From: Ptiloglossa arizonensis
Lineage: Eukaryota > Arthropoda > Insecta > Hymenoptera > Colletidae
DNA length: 64,000 nucleotides
Assembly (NCBI RefSeq): GCF_051014685.1
Contig: NW_027478389.1
Span: forward strand, 744,001-808,000
Reading direction: 5' to 3'
Each line of letters begins with the position of its first letter. Position 1 is the first letter of the stretch. Under the pieces are notes generated by a model. It made no database searches. It had not been told where the DNA came from and saw only the letters and a list, made by a program, of their open reading frames with translations. This document shows positions 53,901 through 64,000 of the stretch, piece after piece. A program made the position numbers and the translations under genes.

Positions 53901-54268
53901 CTGGAATGGCCTAGTGGTAAAGTACACATACCATTGTAATCGGGCGAGTTTCTACTTTCAGATGCAACAGGAATTTCTCGAGTTCGTCAATCCGTTCGCG
54001 AGATATGGGAGTTTGAAGATAAGGAATGGTTGAGAAACCACCAAAATTTTCGCAAGTCTGATACTCGAAACCAATAACTACAATGGCCTAGGGGAAAAAT
54101 ACACATACCGTCGTAATCGGGCGAGTTTCTGCTTTCAGATGCAATAGGAAATTCTCGAGTTGGTCAATCCGTTCGCGAGATATGGAAGTGTGAATTTAAG
54201 GAATGGTTGAGAAACCATCAAAATTTTCGCAAGTCTGATACTCGAAACCAATAACTGGAATGGCATAG
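50907..54268. repeat. 19-monomer (3,362-bp) duplication, copy 2
   Basis: Partner of 47,545-50,906, with minor changes: gggtaaaagtac at about 51,261, tgggacaaat at about 52,146 and caacaagaatt at about 52,728. The match ends near 54,268, at the ggcatagcgg monomer. Confidence 0.85.
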
Positions 54269-54296
54269 CGGAAAAGTACACATACCATTGTAATCG

Positions 54297-55358
54297 GGCG
54301 AGTTTCTACTTTCAGATGCAACAGGAATTTCTCGAGTTCGTCAATCCGTTCGCGAGAAATGGGAGTTTGAAGTTAAGGAATGGTTGAGAAATCATCAAAA
54401 TTTTCGCAAGTCTGTTACTCGAATCCATTAACTACTATGGCCTAGGGCAAAAATACACATACCGTTGTAATCGGGCGAGTTTCTGCTTTCAGATGCAATA
54501 GGAAATTCTCGAGTTCGTCAATCCGTTCGCGAGAAATGGAAGTGTGAAAATAAGGAATGGTTGAGAAACCATCAAAATTTTCGCAAGTCTGATACTCGAA
54601 ACCAATAACTGGAATGGCCTAGGGGAAAAGTACACATACCGTTGTAATCGGGTGAGTTTCTACTTTCAGATGCAACAGGAATTTCTCGAGTTCGTCAATC
54701 CGTTCGCGAGAAATGGGAGTTTGAAGTTAAGGAATGGTTGAGAAATCATCAAAATTTTCGCAAGTCTGATACTCGAATCCATTAACTACTATGGCCTAGG
54801 GCAAAAATACACATACCGTTGTAATCGGGCGAGTTTCTGCTTTCAGATGCAATAGGAAATTCTCGAGTTCGTCAATCCGTTCTCGAGAAATGGAAGTGTG
54901 AAAATAAGGAATGGTTGAGAAACCATCAAAATTTTCGCAAGTCTGATACTCGAAACCAGTAACTGGAATGGCCTAGGGGAAAAGTACACATACCGTTGTA
55001 ATCGGGTGAGTTTCTACTTTCAGATGCAACAGGAATTTCTCGAGTTCGTCAATCCGTTCGCGAGAAATGGGAGTTTGAAGTTAAGGAATGGTTGAGAAAT
55101 CATCAAAATTTTCGCAAGTCTGATACTCGAATCCATTAACTACTATGGCCTAAGGCAAAAACACACATACCGTTGTAATCGGGCGAGTTCCTGCTTTCAG
55201 ATGCAATAGGAAATTCTCGAGTTCGTCAATCCGTTCGCGAGAAATGGAAGTGTGAAAATAAGGAATGGTTGAGAAACCATCAAAATTTTCGCAAGTCTGA
55301 TACTCGAAACCAATAACTGGAATGGCCTAGGGGAAAAGTACACATACCATTGTAATCG
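54297..55358. repeat. 354-bp dimer repeated three times
   Basis: The pair (tactttcag/caacagg monomer with gaatccattaac, then gctttcag/caatagg monomer with gtgtgaaaataagg) starts at 54,297, 54,651 and 55,005, an offset of exactly 354 bp each. The second and third copies share gggtgag. This is the shortest multi-monomer period I see in the window. Confidence 0.8.
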
Positions 55359-57190
55359 GGCGAGTTTCAACTTTCAGATGCAACAGGAATTTCTCGGGTT
55401 CGTCAATGCGTTCGCGAGATATGGGAGTTTGAAGTTAAGGAATGCTTGAGAACTCATCCAAATTTTCGCAAGTCTGATACTCGAATCCAATAACTACTAT
55501 GGCCTTGGGCAAAAATACACATACCGTTGTAATCGGGCGAGTTTCTGCTTTCAGATGCAATAGGAAATTCTCGAGTTCGTCAATCCGTTCGCGAGATATG
55601 GAAGTTTGAAGTTAAGGAATGCTTGAGAAACCATCAAAATTTTCGCAGGTCTGATACTCGAAACCAACAACTGGAATGGCCTAGGGGAAAAGTACACACA
55701 CCGTTGTAATCGGGCGAGTTTCTGCTATCAGATGCAATAGGAAATTCTCGAGTTCGTCAATCCGTTCGCGAGATATGGAAGTGTGAAAATAAGGAATGGT
55801 TGAGAAACCATCAAAATTTTCGCAAGTCTGATACTCGAAACCAATAACTACAAAGGCCTAGGAGAAAAATACACATACCGTTGTAATCGGGCGACTTTCT
55901 ACTTCCACATGCAACAGGAATTTCTCGAGTTCGTCAATCCGTTCGCGGGATATGGGAGTTTGAAGTTAAGGAATGGTTGAGAAACCATCAAAATTTTCGC
56001 TGGTCTGATACTCGAAACCAATAACTGGAATGGCCTAGGGGAAAAGTACACATACCATTGTAATCGGGCGAGTTTCTACTTTCAGATGCAACAGGAATTT
56101 CTCGAGTTCGTCAACCCGTTCGCGAGATATGTGTGTTTGAAGTTAAGGAATGGTTGAGAAACCATCAAAATTTTCGCAAGTCTGATACTCGAAACCAATA
56201 ACTACAAAGGCCTAGGGGGGAAACACACATATCTTTGTAATCGGGCGAGTTTCTAATTTCAGATGCAATAGGAATTTCTAGCGTTCGTCAATCCGTTCGC
56301 GAGATATGGGAGTTTGAAGTTAAGGGATGGTTGAGAAACCATCAAAATTTTCGCAAGTCTGACACTCGAAACCAATAACTGGAATGGCCTAGGGGAAAAG
56401 TACACATACCATTGTAATCGGGCGAGTTTCTACTTTTAGATGCAACAGGAATTTCTCGAGTTCGTCAATCCGTTCGCGAGAAATGGGAGTTTGAAGTTAA
56501 GGAATGGTTGAGAAATCATCAAAATTTTCGCAAGTCTGATACTCGAATCCATTAACTACTATGGCCTAAGGCAAAAATACACATACCGTTGTAATCGGGC
56601 GAGTTTCTGCTTTCAGATGCAATAGGAAATTCTCGAGTTCGTCAATCCGTTCGCGAGAAATGGAAGTGTGAAAATAAGGAATGGTTGAGAAACCATCAAA
56701 ATTTTCGCAAGTCTGATACTCGAAACCAATAACTGGAATAGCCTAGGGGAAAAGTACACACACCATTGTAATCGGGCGAGTTTCAACTTTCAGATGCAAC
56801 AGGAATTTCTCGAGTTCGTCAATCCGTTCGCGAGAAATGGGAGTTTGAAGTTAAGGAATGGTTGAGAAACCATCAAAATTTTCACAAGTCTGATACACGA
56901 AACCAATAACTACAATGGCCTATGGGAAAAATACACATACCGTTGTAATCGGGCGAGTTTCTACTTTCAGATGCAACAGGAATTTCTCGAGTTCGTCAAT
57001 CCGTTCGCGAGATATGGGAGTTTGAAGTTAAGGAATGGCTGAGAAACCATCAAAATTTTCGCAAGTCTTATACTCGAAACCAATAACTACAAAAGCCTAG
57101 GGGAAAAATACACATACCATTGTAATCGGGCGAGATTCTGCTTTCACATGCAACAGGAATTTCTCGAGTTCGTCAATGCGTTCGCGAGAT
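54890..57190. repeat. 13-monomer unit (2,301 bp), copy 1
   Basis: accagtaactgg and taaggcaaaaacacac at 55,151 recur at 57,452 (offset 2,301 = 13 x 177). Farther right the offset becomes 2,478 (14 monomers), for example gtgtgtttga at 56,131/58,609. Copy 1 therefore lacks one monomer near 55.4 kb (the tttctcgggttcgtcaatgcg monomer directly follows the ttcaacttt one). Confidence 0.82.
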
Positions 57191-59668
57191 ATGGGAGTGT
57201 GAAAATAAGGAATGGTTGAGAAACCATCAAAATTTTCGCAAGTCTGATACTCGAAACCAGTAACTGGAATGGCCTAGGGGAAAAGTACACATACCGTTGT
57301 AATCGGGTGAGTTTCTACTTTCAGATGCAACAGGAATTTCTCGAGTTCGTCAATCCGTTCGCGAGAAATGGGAGTTTGAAGTTAAGGAATGGTTGAGAAA
57401 TCATCAAAATTTTCGCAAGTCTGATACTCGAATCCATTAACTACTATGGCCTAAGGCAAAAACACACATACCGTTGTAATCGGGCGAGTTTCTGCTTTCA
57501 GATGCAATAGGAAATTCTCGAGTTCGTCAATCCGTTCGCGAGAAATGGAAGTGTGAAAATAAGGAATGGTTGAGAAACCATCAAAATTTTCGCAAGTCTG
57601 ATACTCGAAACCAATAACTGGAATGGCCTAGGGGAAAAGTACACATACCATTGTAATCGGGCGAGTTTCAACTTTCAGATGCAACAGGAATTTCTCGAGT
57701 TCGTCAATCCGTTCGCGAGAAATGGGAGTTTGAAGTTAAGGAATGGTTGAGAAACCATCAAAATTTTCGCAAGTCTGATACACGAAACCAATAACTACAA
57801 TGGCCTAGGGGAAAAATACACATACCATTGTAATCGGGCGAGATTCTACTTTCACATGCAACAGGAATTTCTCGGGTTCGTCAATGCGTTCGCGAGATAT
57901 GGGAGTTTGAAGTTAAGGAATGCTTGAGAACTCATCCAAATTTTCGCAAGTCTGATACTCGAATCCAATAACTACTATGGCCTTGGGCAAAAATACACAT
58001 ACCGTTGTAATCGGGCGAGTTTCTGCTTTCAGATGCAATAGGAAATTCTCGAGTTCGTCAATCCGTTCGCGAGATATGGAAGTTTGAAGTTAAGGAATGC
58101 TTGAGAAACCATCAAAATTTTCGCAGGTCTGATACTCGAAACCAACAACTGGAATGGCCTAGGGGAAAAGTACACACACCGTTGTAATCGGGCGAGTTTC
58201 TGCTATCAGATGCAATAGGAAATTCTCGAGTTCGTCAATCCGTTCGCGAGATATGGAAGTGTGAAAATAAGGAATGGTTGAGAAACCATCAAAATTTTCG
58301 CAAGTCTGAAACTCGAAACCAATAACTACAAAGGCCTAGGAGAAAAATACACATACCGTTGTAATCGGGCGACTTTCTACTTCCACATGCAACAGGAATT
58401 TCTCGAGTTCGTCAATCCGTTCGCGGGATATGGGAGTTTGAAGTTAAGGAATGGTTGAGAAACCATCAAAATTTTCGCTTGTCTGATACTCGAAACCAAT
58501 AACTGGAATGGCCTAGGGGAAAAGTACACATACCATTGTAATCGGGCGAGTTTCTACTTTCAGATGCAACAGGAATTTCTCGAGTTCGTCAACCCGTTCG
58601 CGAGATATGTGTGTTTGAAGTTAAGGAATGGTTGAGAAACCATCAAAATTTTCGCAAGTCTGATACTCGAAACCAATAACTACAAAGGCCTAGGGGGGAA
58701 ACACACATATCTTTGTAATCGGGCGAGTTTCTAATTTCAGATGCAATAGGAATTTCTAGCGTTCGTCAATCCGTTCGCGAGATATGGGAGTTTGAAGTTA
58801 AGGGATGGTTGAGAAACCATCAAAATTTTCGCAAGTCTGACACTCGAAACCAATAACTGGAATGGCCTAGGGGAAAAGTACACATACCATTGTAATCGGG
58901 CGAGTTTCTACTTTTAGATGCAACAGGAATTTCTCGAGTTCGTCAATCCGTTCGCGAGAAATGGGAGTTTGAAGTTAAGGAATGGTTGAGAAATCATCAA
59001 AATTTTCGCAAGTCTGATACTCGAATCCATTAACTACTATGGCCTAAGGCAAAAATACACATACCGTTGTAATCGGGCGAGTTTCTGCTTTCAGATGCAA
59101 TAGGAAATTCTCGAGTTCGTCAATCCGTTTGCGAGAAATGGAAGTGTGAAAATAAGGAATGGTTGAGAAACCATCAAAATTTTCGCAAGTCTGATACTCG
59201 AAACCAATAACTGGAATAGCCTAGGGGAAAAGTACACACACCATTGTAATCGGGCGAGTTTCAACTTTCAGATGCAACAGGAATTTCTCGAGTTCGTCAA
59301 TCCGTTCGCGAGAAATGGGAGTTTGAAGTTAAGGAATGGTTGAGAAACCATCAAAATTTTCACAAGTCTGATACACGAAACCAATAACTACAATGGCCTA
59401 TGGGAAAAATACACATACCGTTGTAATCGGGCGAGTTTCTACTTTCAGATGCAACAGGAATTTCTCGAGTTCGTCAATCCGTTCGCGAGATATGGGAGTT
59501 TGAAGTTAAGGAATGGCTGAGAAACCATCAAAATTTTCGCAAGTCTTATACTCGAAACCAATAACTACAAAAGCCTAGGGGAAAAATACACATACCATTG
59601 TAATCGGGCGAGATTCTGCTTTCACATGCAACAGGAATTTCTCGAGTTCGTCAATGCGTTCGCGAGAT
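57191..59668. repeat. 14-monomer unit (2,478 bp), copy 2
   Basis: Full form of the unit, with the extra monomer at about 57.68-57.85 kb. It shares the rare aagtcttatac with copy 1 (57,064 and 59,542). Confidence 0.82.
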
Positions 59669-61090
59669 ATGGGAGTGTGAAAATAAGGAATGGTTGAGAA
59701 ACCATCAAAATTTTCGCAAGTCTGATACTCGAAACCAATAACTACAAACGCCTAGGAGAAAAATACACATACCGTTGTAATCGGGCGACTTTCTACTTCC
59801 ACATGCAACAGGAATTTCTCGAGTTCGTCAATCCGTTCGCGGGATATGGGAGTTTGAAGTTAAGGAATGGTTGAGAAACCATCAAAATTTTCGCTGGTCT
59901 GATACTCGAAACCAATAACTGGAATGGCCTAGGGGAAAAGTACACATACCATTGTAATCGGGCGAGTTTCTACTTTCAGATGCAACAGGAATTTCTCGAG
60001 TTCGTCAACCCGTTCGCGAGATATGTGTGTTTGAAGTTAAGGAATGGTTGAGAAACCATCAAAATTTTCGCAAGTCTGATACTCGAAACCAATAACTACA
60101 AAGGCCTAGGTGGGAAACACACATATCTTTGTAATCGGGCGAGTTTCTAATTTCAGATGCAATAGGAATTTCTAGCGTTCGTCAATCCGTTCGCGAGATA
60201 TGGGAGTTTGAAGTTAAGGGATGGTTGAGAAACCATCAAAATTTTCGCAAGTCTGACACTCGAAACCAATAACTGGAATGGCCTAGGGGAAAAGTACACA
60301 TACCATTGTAATCGGGCGAGTTTCTACTTTTAGATGCAACAGGAATTTCTCGAGTTCGTCAATCCGTTCGCGAGAAATGGGAGTTTGAAGTTAAGGAATG
60401 GTTGAGAAATCATCAAAATTTTCGCAAGTCTGATACTCGAATCCATTAACTACTATGGCCTAAGGCAAAAATACACATACCGTTGTAATCGGGCGAGTTT
60501 CTGCTTTCAGATGCAATAGGAAATTCTCGAGTTCGTCAATCCGTTCGCGAGAAATGGAAGTGTGAAAATAAGGAATGGTTGAGAAACCATCAAAATTTTC
60601 GCAAGTCTGATACTCGAAACCAATAACTGGAATAGCCTAGGGGAAAAGTACACACACCATTGTAATCGGGCGAGTTTCAACTTTCAGATGCAACAGGAAT
60701 TTCTCGAGTTCGTCAATCCGTTCGCGAGAAATGGGAGTTTGAAGTTAAGGAATGGTTGAGAAACCATCAAAATTTTCACAAGTCTGATACACGAAACCAA
60801 TAACTACAATGGCCTATGGGAAAAATACACATACCGTTGTAATCGGGCGAGTTTCTACTTTCAGATGCAACAGGAATTTCTCGAGTTCGTCAATCCGTTC
60901 GCGAGATATGGGAGTTTGAAGTTAAGGAATGGCTGAGAAACCATCAAAATTTTCGCAAGTCTGATACTCGAAACCAATAACTACAAAAGCCTAGGGGAAA
61001 AATACACATACCATTGTAATCGGGCGAGATTCTGCTTTCACATGCAACAGGAATTTCTCGAGTTCGTCAATGCGTTCGCGAGATATGGGA
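59669..61090. repeat. 8-monomer partial copy of the 14-monomer unit
   Basis: aactacaaacgcctagg at 59,739 matches the monomer near 58,323, and gtgtgtttga at 60,025 matches 58,609, both offset 1,416 bp (8 x 177). The junction at about 59,700 skips the first six monomers of the unit. Confidence 0.8.
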
Positions 61091-61137
61091 GTTTGAAGTT
61101 AAGGAATGCTTGAGAAATCATCCAAATTTTCGCAAGT
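60430..61137. repeat. 4-monomer (708-bp) duplication, copy 1
   Basis: aatagcctagg at 60,631 recurs at 61,339 (offset 708 = 4 x 177). The order of the four monomers (aatagcc, cacaagtctg, ggctgag, gcgagattctgc) is identical. Confidence 0.82.
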
Positions 61138-61845
61138 CTGATACTCGAATCCATTAAATACTATGGCCTAGGGCAAAAATACACATACCGTTGTAATCGG
61201 GCGAGTTTCTGCTTTCAGATGCAATAGGAAATTCTCGAGTTCGTCAATCCGTTCGCGAGAAATGGAAGTGTGAAAATAAGGAATGGTTGAGAAACCATCA
61301 AAATTTTCGCAAGTCTGATACTCGAAACCAATAACTGGAATAGCCTAGGGGAAAAGTACACACACCATTGTAATCGGGCGAGTTTCAACTTTCAGATGCA
61401 ACAGGAATTTCTCGAGTTCGTCAATCCGTTCGCGAGAAATGGGAGTTTGAAGTTAAGGAATGGTTGAGAAACCATCAAAATTTTCACAAGTCTGATACAC
61501 GAAACCAATAACTACAATGGCCTATGGGAAAAATACACATACCGTTGTAATCGGGCGAGTTTCTACTTTCAGATGCAACAGGAATTTCTCGAGTTCGTCA
61601 ATCCGTTCGCGAGATATGGGAGTTTGAAGTTAAGGAATGGCTGAGAAACCATCAAAATTTTCGCAAGTCTGATACTCGAAACCAATAACTACAAAAGCCT
61701 AGGGGAAAAATACACATACCATTGTAATCGGGCGAGATTCTGCTTTCACATGCAACAGGAATTTCTCGAGTTCGTCAATGCGTTCGCGAGATATGGGAGT
61801 TTGAAGTTAAGGAATGCTTGAGAAATCATCCAAATTTTCGCAAGT
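61138..61845. repeat. 4-monomer (708-bp) duplication, copy 2
   Basis: Near-identical to copy 1. I noticed attaaatac (61,155) against attaactac (about 61,863) among the flanking repeats. The match continues to about 62,045, where aatggcctaggag replaces aatagcc. Confidence 0.8.
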
Positions 61846-62337
61846 CTGATACTCGAATCCATTAACTACTATGGCCTAGGGCAAAAATACACATACCGTT
61901 GTAATCGGGCGAGTTTCTGCTTTCAGATGCAATAGGAAATTCTCGAGTTCGTCAATCCGTTCGCGAGAAATGGAAGTGTGAAAATAAGGAATGGTTGAGA
62001 AACCATCAAAATTTTCGCAAGTCTGATACTCGAAACCAATAACTGGAATGGCCTAGGAGAAAAGTACACATACCGTTGTAATCGGGCGATTTTCTACTTT
62101 CAGATGCAACAGGAATTTCTCGAGTTCGTCAATCCGTTCGCGAGAAATGGGAGTTTGAACTTAAGGAATGGTTGAGAAACCATCCAAATATTCACTGCTT
62201 TGATACTCGAAACCAATAACTGGAATGGCCTAGGGGAAAAGTACACACACCATTGTATTCGGGCGAGTTTCTACTTTCGGATGCAACAAGAATTTCTCGA
62301 GTTCGTCAATCCGTTCGCGAGATATGGGAGTTTCAAG

Positions 62338-62451
62338 TTAAGGAATTCTTGAGAGACCATCAAAATTTTCACAAGTCTGATACTCGAAACCAATAACTAC
62401 TGTGGCCTAGGGCAAAAACGCTCATATCGTTGTAAGCGGGCGGGTTTCTAC
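62338..62451. repeat. Divergent monomer segment
   Basis: This part of the array has several changes seen nowhere else in the window: aaggaattcttgagagacc (creating an EcoRI site), acgctcatatcgttg and gtaagcgggcgggtttc. Monomer length is kept (gatact at 62,379 and 62,556). It sits at the join between the gcgattttc/cggatgc monomers and a fresh HOR copy. Confidence 0.75.
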
Positions 62452-64000
62452 TTTCAGATGCAACAGGAATTTCTCGAGTTCGTCAATCCGTTCGCGAGAA
62501 ATGGGAGTTTGAAGTTAAGGAATGGTTGAGAAACCATCAAAATTTTCGCTGGTCTGATACTCGAAACCAATAACTGGAATGGCCTAGGGGAAAAGTACAC
62601 ATACCATTGTAATCGGGCGAGTTTCTACTTTCAGATGCAACAGGAATTTCTCGAGTTCGTCAACCCGTTCGCGAGATATGTGAGTTTGAAGTTAAGGAAT
62701 GGTTGAGAAACCATCAAAATTTTCGCAAGTCTGATACTCGAAACCAATAACTACAAAGGCCTAGGGGGGAAACACACATATCTTTGTAATCGGGCGAGTT
62801 TCTAATTTCAGATGCAATAGGAATTTCTAGCGTTCGTCAATCCGTTCGCGAGATATGGGAGTTTGAAGTTAAGGGATGGTTGAGAAACCATCAAAATTTT
62901 CGCAAGTCTGACACTCGAAACCAATAACTGGAATGGCCTAGGGGAAAAGTACACATACCATTGTAATCGGGCGAGTTTCTACTTTTAGATGCAACAGGAA
63001 TTTCTCGAGTTCGTCAATCCGTTCGCGAGAAATGGGAGTTTGAAGTTAAGGAATGGTTGAGAAATCATCAAAATTTTCGCAAGTCTGATACTCGAATCCA
63101 TTAACTACTATGGCCTAAGGCAAAAATACACATACCGTTGTAATCGGGCGAGTTTCTGCTTTCAGATGCAATAGGAAATTCTCGAGTTCGTCAATCCGTT
63201 CGCGAGAAATGGAAGTGTGAAAATAAGGAATGGTTGAGAAACCATCAAAATTTTCGCAAGTCTGATACTCGAAACAAATAACTGGAATAGCCTAGGGGAA
63301 AAGTACACACACCATTGTAATCGGGCGAATTTCAACTTTCAGATGCAACAGGAATTTCTCGAGTTCGTCAATCCGTTCGCGAGAAATGGGAGTTTGAAGT
63401 TAAGGAATGGTTGAGAAACCATCAAAATTTTCACAAGTCTGATACACGAAACCAATAACTACAATGGCCTATGGGAAAAATACACATACCGTTGTAATCG
63501 GGCGAGTTTCTACTTTCAGATGCAACAGGAATTTCTCGAGTTCGTCAATCCGTTCGCGAGATATGGGAGTTTGAAGTTAAGGAATGGCTGAGAAACCATC
63601 AAAATTTTCGCAAGTCTGATACTCGAATCCAATAACTACAAAAGCCTAGGGGAAAAATACACATACCATTGTAATCGGGCGAGATTCTGCTTTCACATGC
63701 AACAGGAATTTCTCGAGTTCGTCAATGCGTTCGCGAGATATGGGAGTTTGAAGTTAAGGAATGCTTGAGAAATCATCCAAATTTTCGCAAGTCTGATACT
63801 CGAATCCATTAACTACTATGGCCTAGGGCAAAAATACACATACCGTTGTAATCGGGCGAGTTTCTGCTTTCAGATGCAATAGGAAATTCTCGAGTTCGTC
63901 AATCCGTTCGCGAGAAATGGAAGTGTGAAAATAAGGAATGGTTGAGAAACCATCAAAATTTTCGCAAGTCTGATACTCGAAACCAATAACTGGAATGGCC
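62452..64000. repeat. HOR copy cut by the window end
   Basis: Order and variants follow 51.2-52.7 kb and 47.9-49.3 kb: gctggtctg, aacccgttcgcgagatatgtgag, the G-run marker, tacttttagatg, taaggc, aatagcc, cacaagtctg, ggctgag, gcgagattctgc. The G-run marker at 62,761 is 11,327 bp from the one at 51,434. Private changes are gaaacaaataac near 63,276 and gggcgaattt near 63,327. Confidence 0.8.

Larger units (their letters stand above)
1..64000. repeat. 177-bp satellite DNA array, about 361 head-to-tail monomers
   Basis: The spacing of the landmark gatactcg is 177 bp again and again, for example 451, 628, 805 and 982, and continues across the whole window with few 1-bp deviations. The landmarks ggcctagg, atcgggcgag, ctcgag and ttcgcgag recur once per monomer in the same order and orientation, so the array is strictly head-to-tail with no inversion. 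Nothing else interrupts it. Role (inference): a monomer of nucleosome-plus-linker size in a long homogeneous array is typical of centromeric or pericentromeric satellites. The sequence alone cannot show whether centromeric histone binds here. I do not recognise the monomer as a named satellite of any species. Both array ends lie outside the window. Confidence 0.97.

Noticed and set aside
1..64000. CRISPR array
   Set aside because: There are no unique spacers between short repeats; the whole 177 bp is repeated, and the unit is far longer than a CRISPR repeat-spacer unit.
1..64000. Tandem 5S rDNA or other RNA gene array
   Set aside because: I see no 5S-like internal promoter boxes, tRNA A/B boxes or T-run terminators in the monomer.
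1..64000. Inverted segments or transposon insertions in the array
   Set aside because: Landmarks such as gatactcg and atcgggcgag keep one orientation throughout, and no stretch longer than one monomer lacks them.
1..64000. Assignment to a named satellite (for example a known crop or Brassicaceae centromere repeat)
   Set aside because: Length is similar to several known centromeric satellites, but I cannot match the sequence itself from memory, so a species call would be a guess.

Overview
The whole 64-kb window is one uninterrupted, head-to-tail array of a single AT-leaning satellite DNA. The monomer is 177 bp, about 42% G+C in the consensus I read, and there are about 361 copies. I see no gene, RNA gene, transposon, CRISPR array, telomere repeat or unique-sequence island. 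All monomers point the same way. Monomer length (one nucleosome plus linker), a long homogeneous array and clear higher-order repeats are what centromeric or pericentromeric satellites of higher eukaryotes look like, most often in plants. The species cannot be named from the sequence, and centromere identity is an inference.

Layout. Roughly 1-8,220 is a heterogeneous zone of many monomer variants with short multi-monomer duplications: a 6-mer at 1-1,920 with a partial third copy at 4,247-5,075, and a 5-mer at 5,235-6,830. It includes a patch (6,597-7,735) dense in single-base deletions. At about 8.6 kb a distinctive G-run monomer type appears for the first time and then recurs to the end of the window. 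From 9,530 to 19,740 there is a 20-monomer higher-order repeat (HOR) of 3,539 bp in almost three near-identical copies. From 20,233 to 54,268 the array is built from related HORs of about 26 monomers: 20,233-24,326; 24,327-28,928 and 28,929-33,530 (period 4,602); 40,910-45,510 and 45,511-50,111 (period 4,601). Rearranged blocks lie between them at 33,531-40,909, and a 19-mer (3,362-bp) duplication overlaps the last copy. From 54,297 onward the units shorten: a 354-bp dimer three times, 13/14-monomer units, a 4-monomer duplication, a divergent monomer near 62.4 kb, then another HOR copy cut by the window end.

Nothing here acts as a set of genes. What the sequence records is array growth by unequal exchange or tandem duplication at several scales, with one junction resolvable to a few bases. 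Two short motifs in the monomer are worth attention for chromatin function: a 15-bp sequence resembling the CENP-B box, and a 6-bp-stem dyad. The open reading frames of 65-100 codons are by-products of a 177-bp (59-codon) period and local indels or substitutions, not genes.
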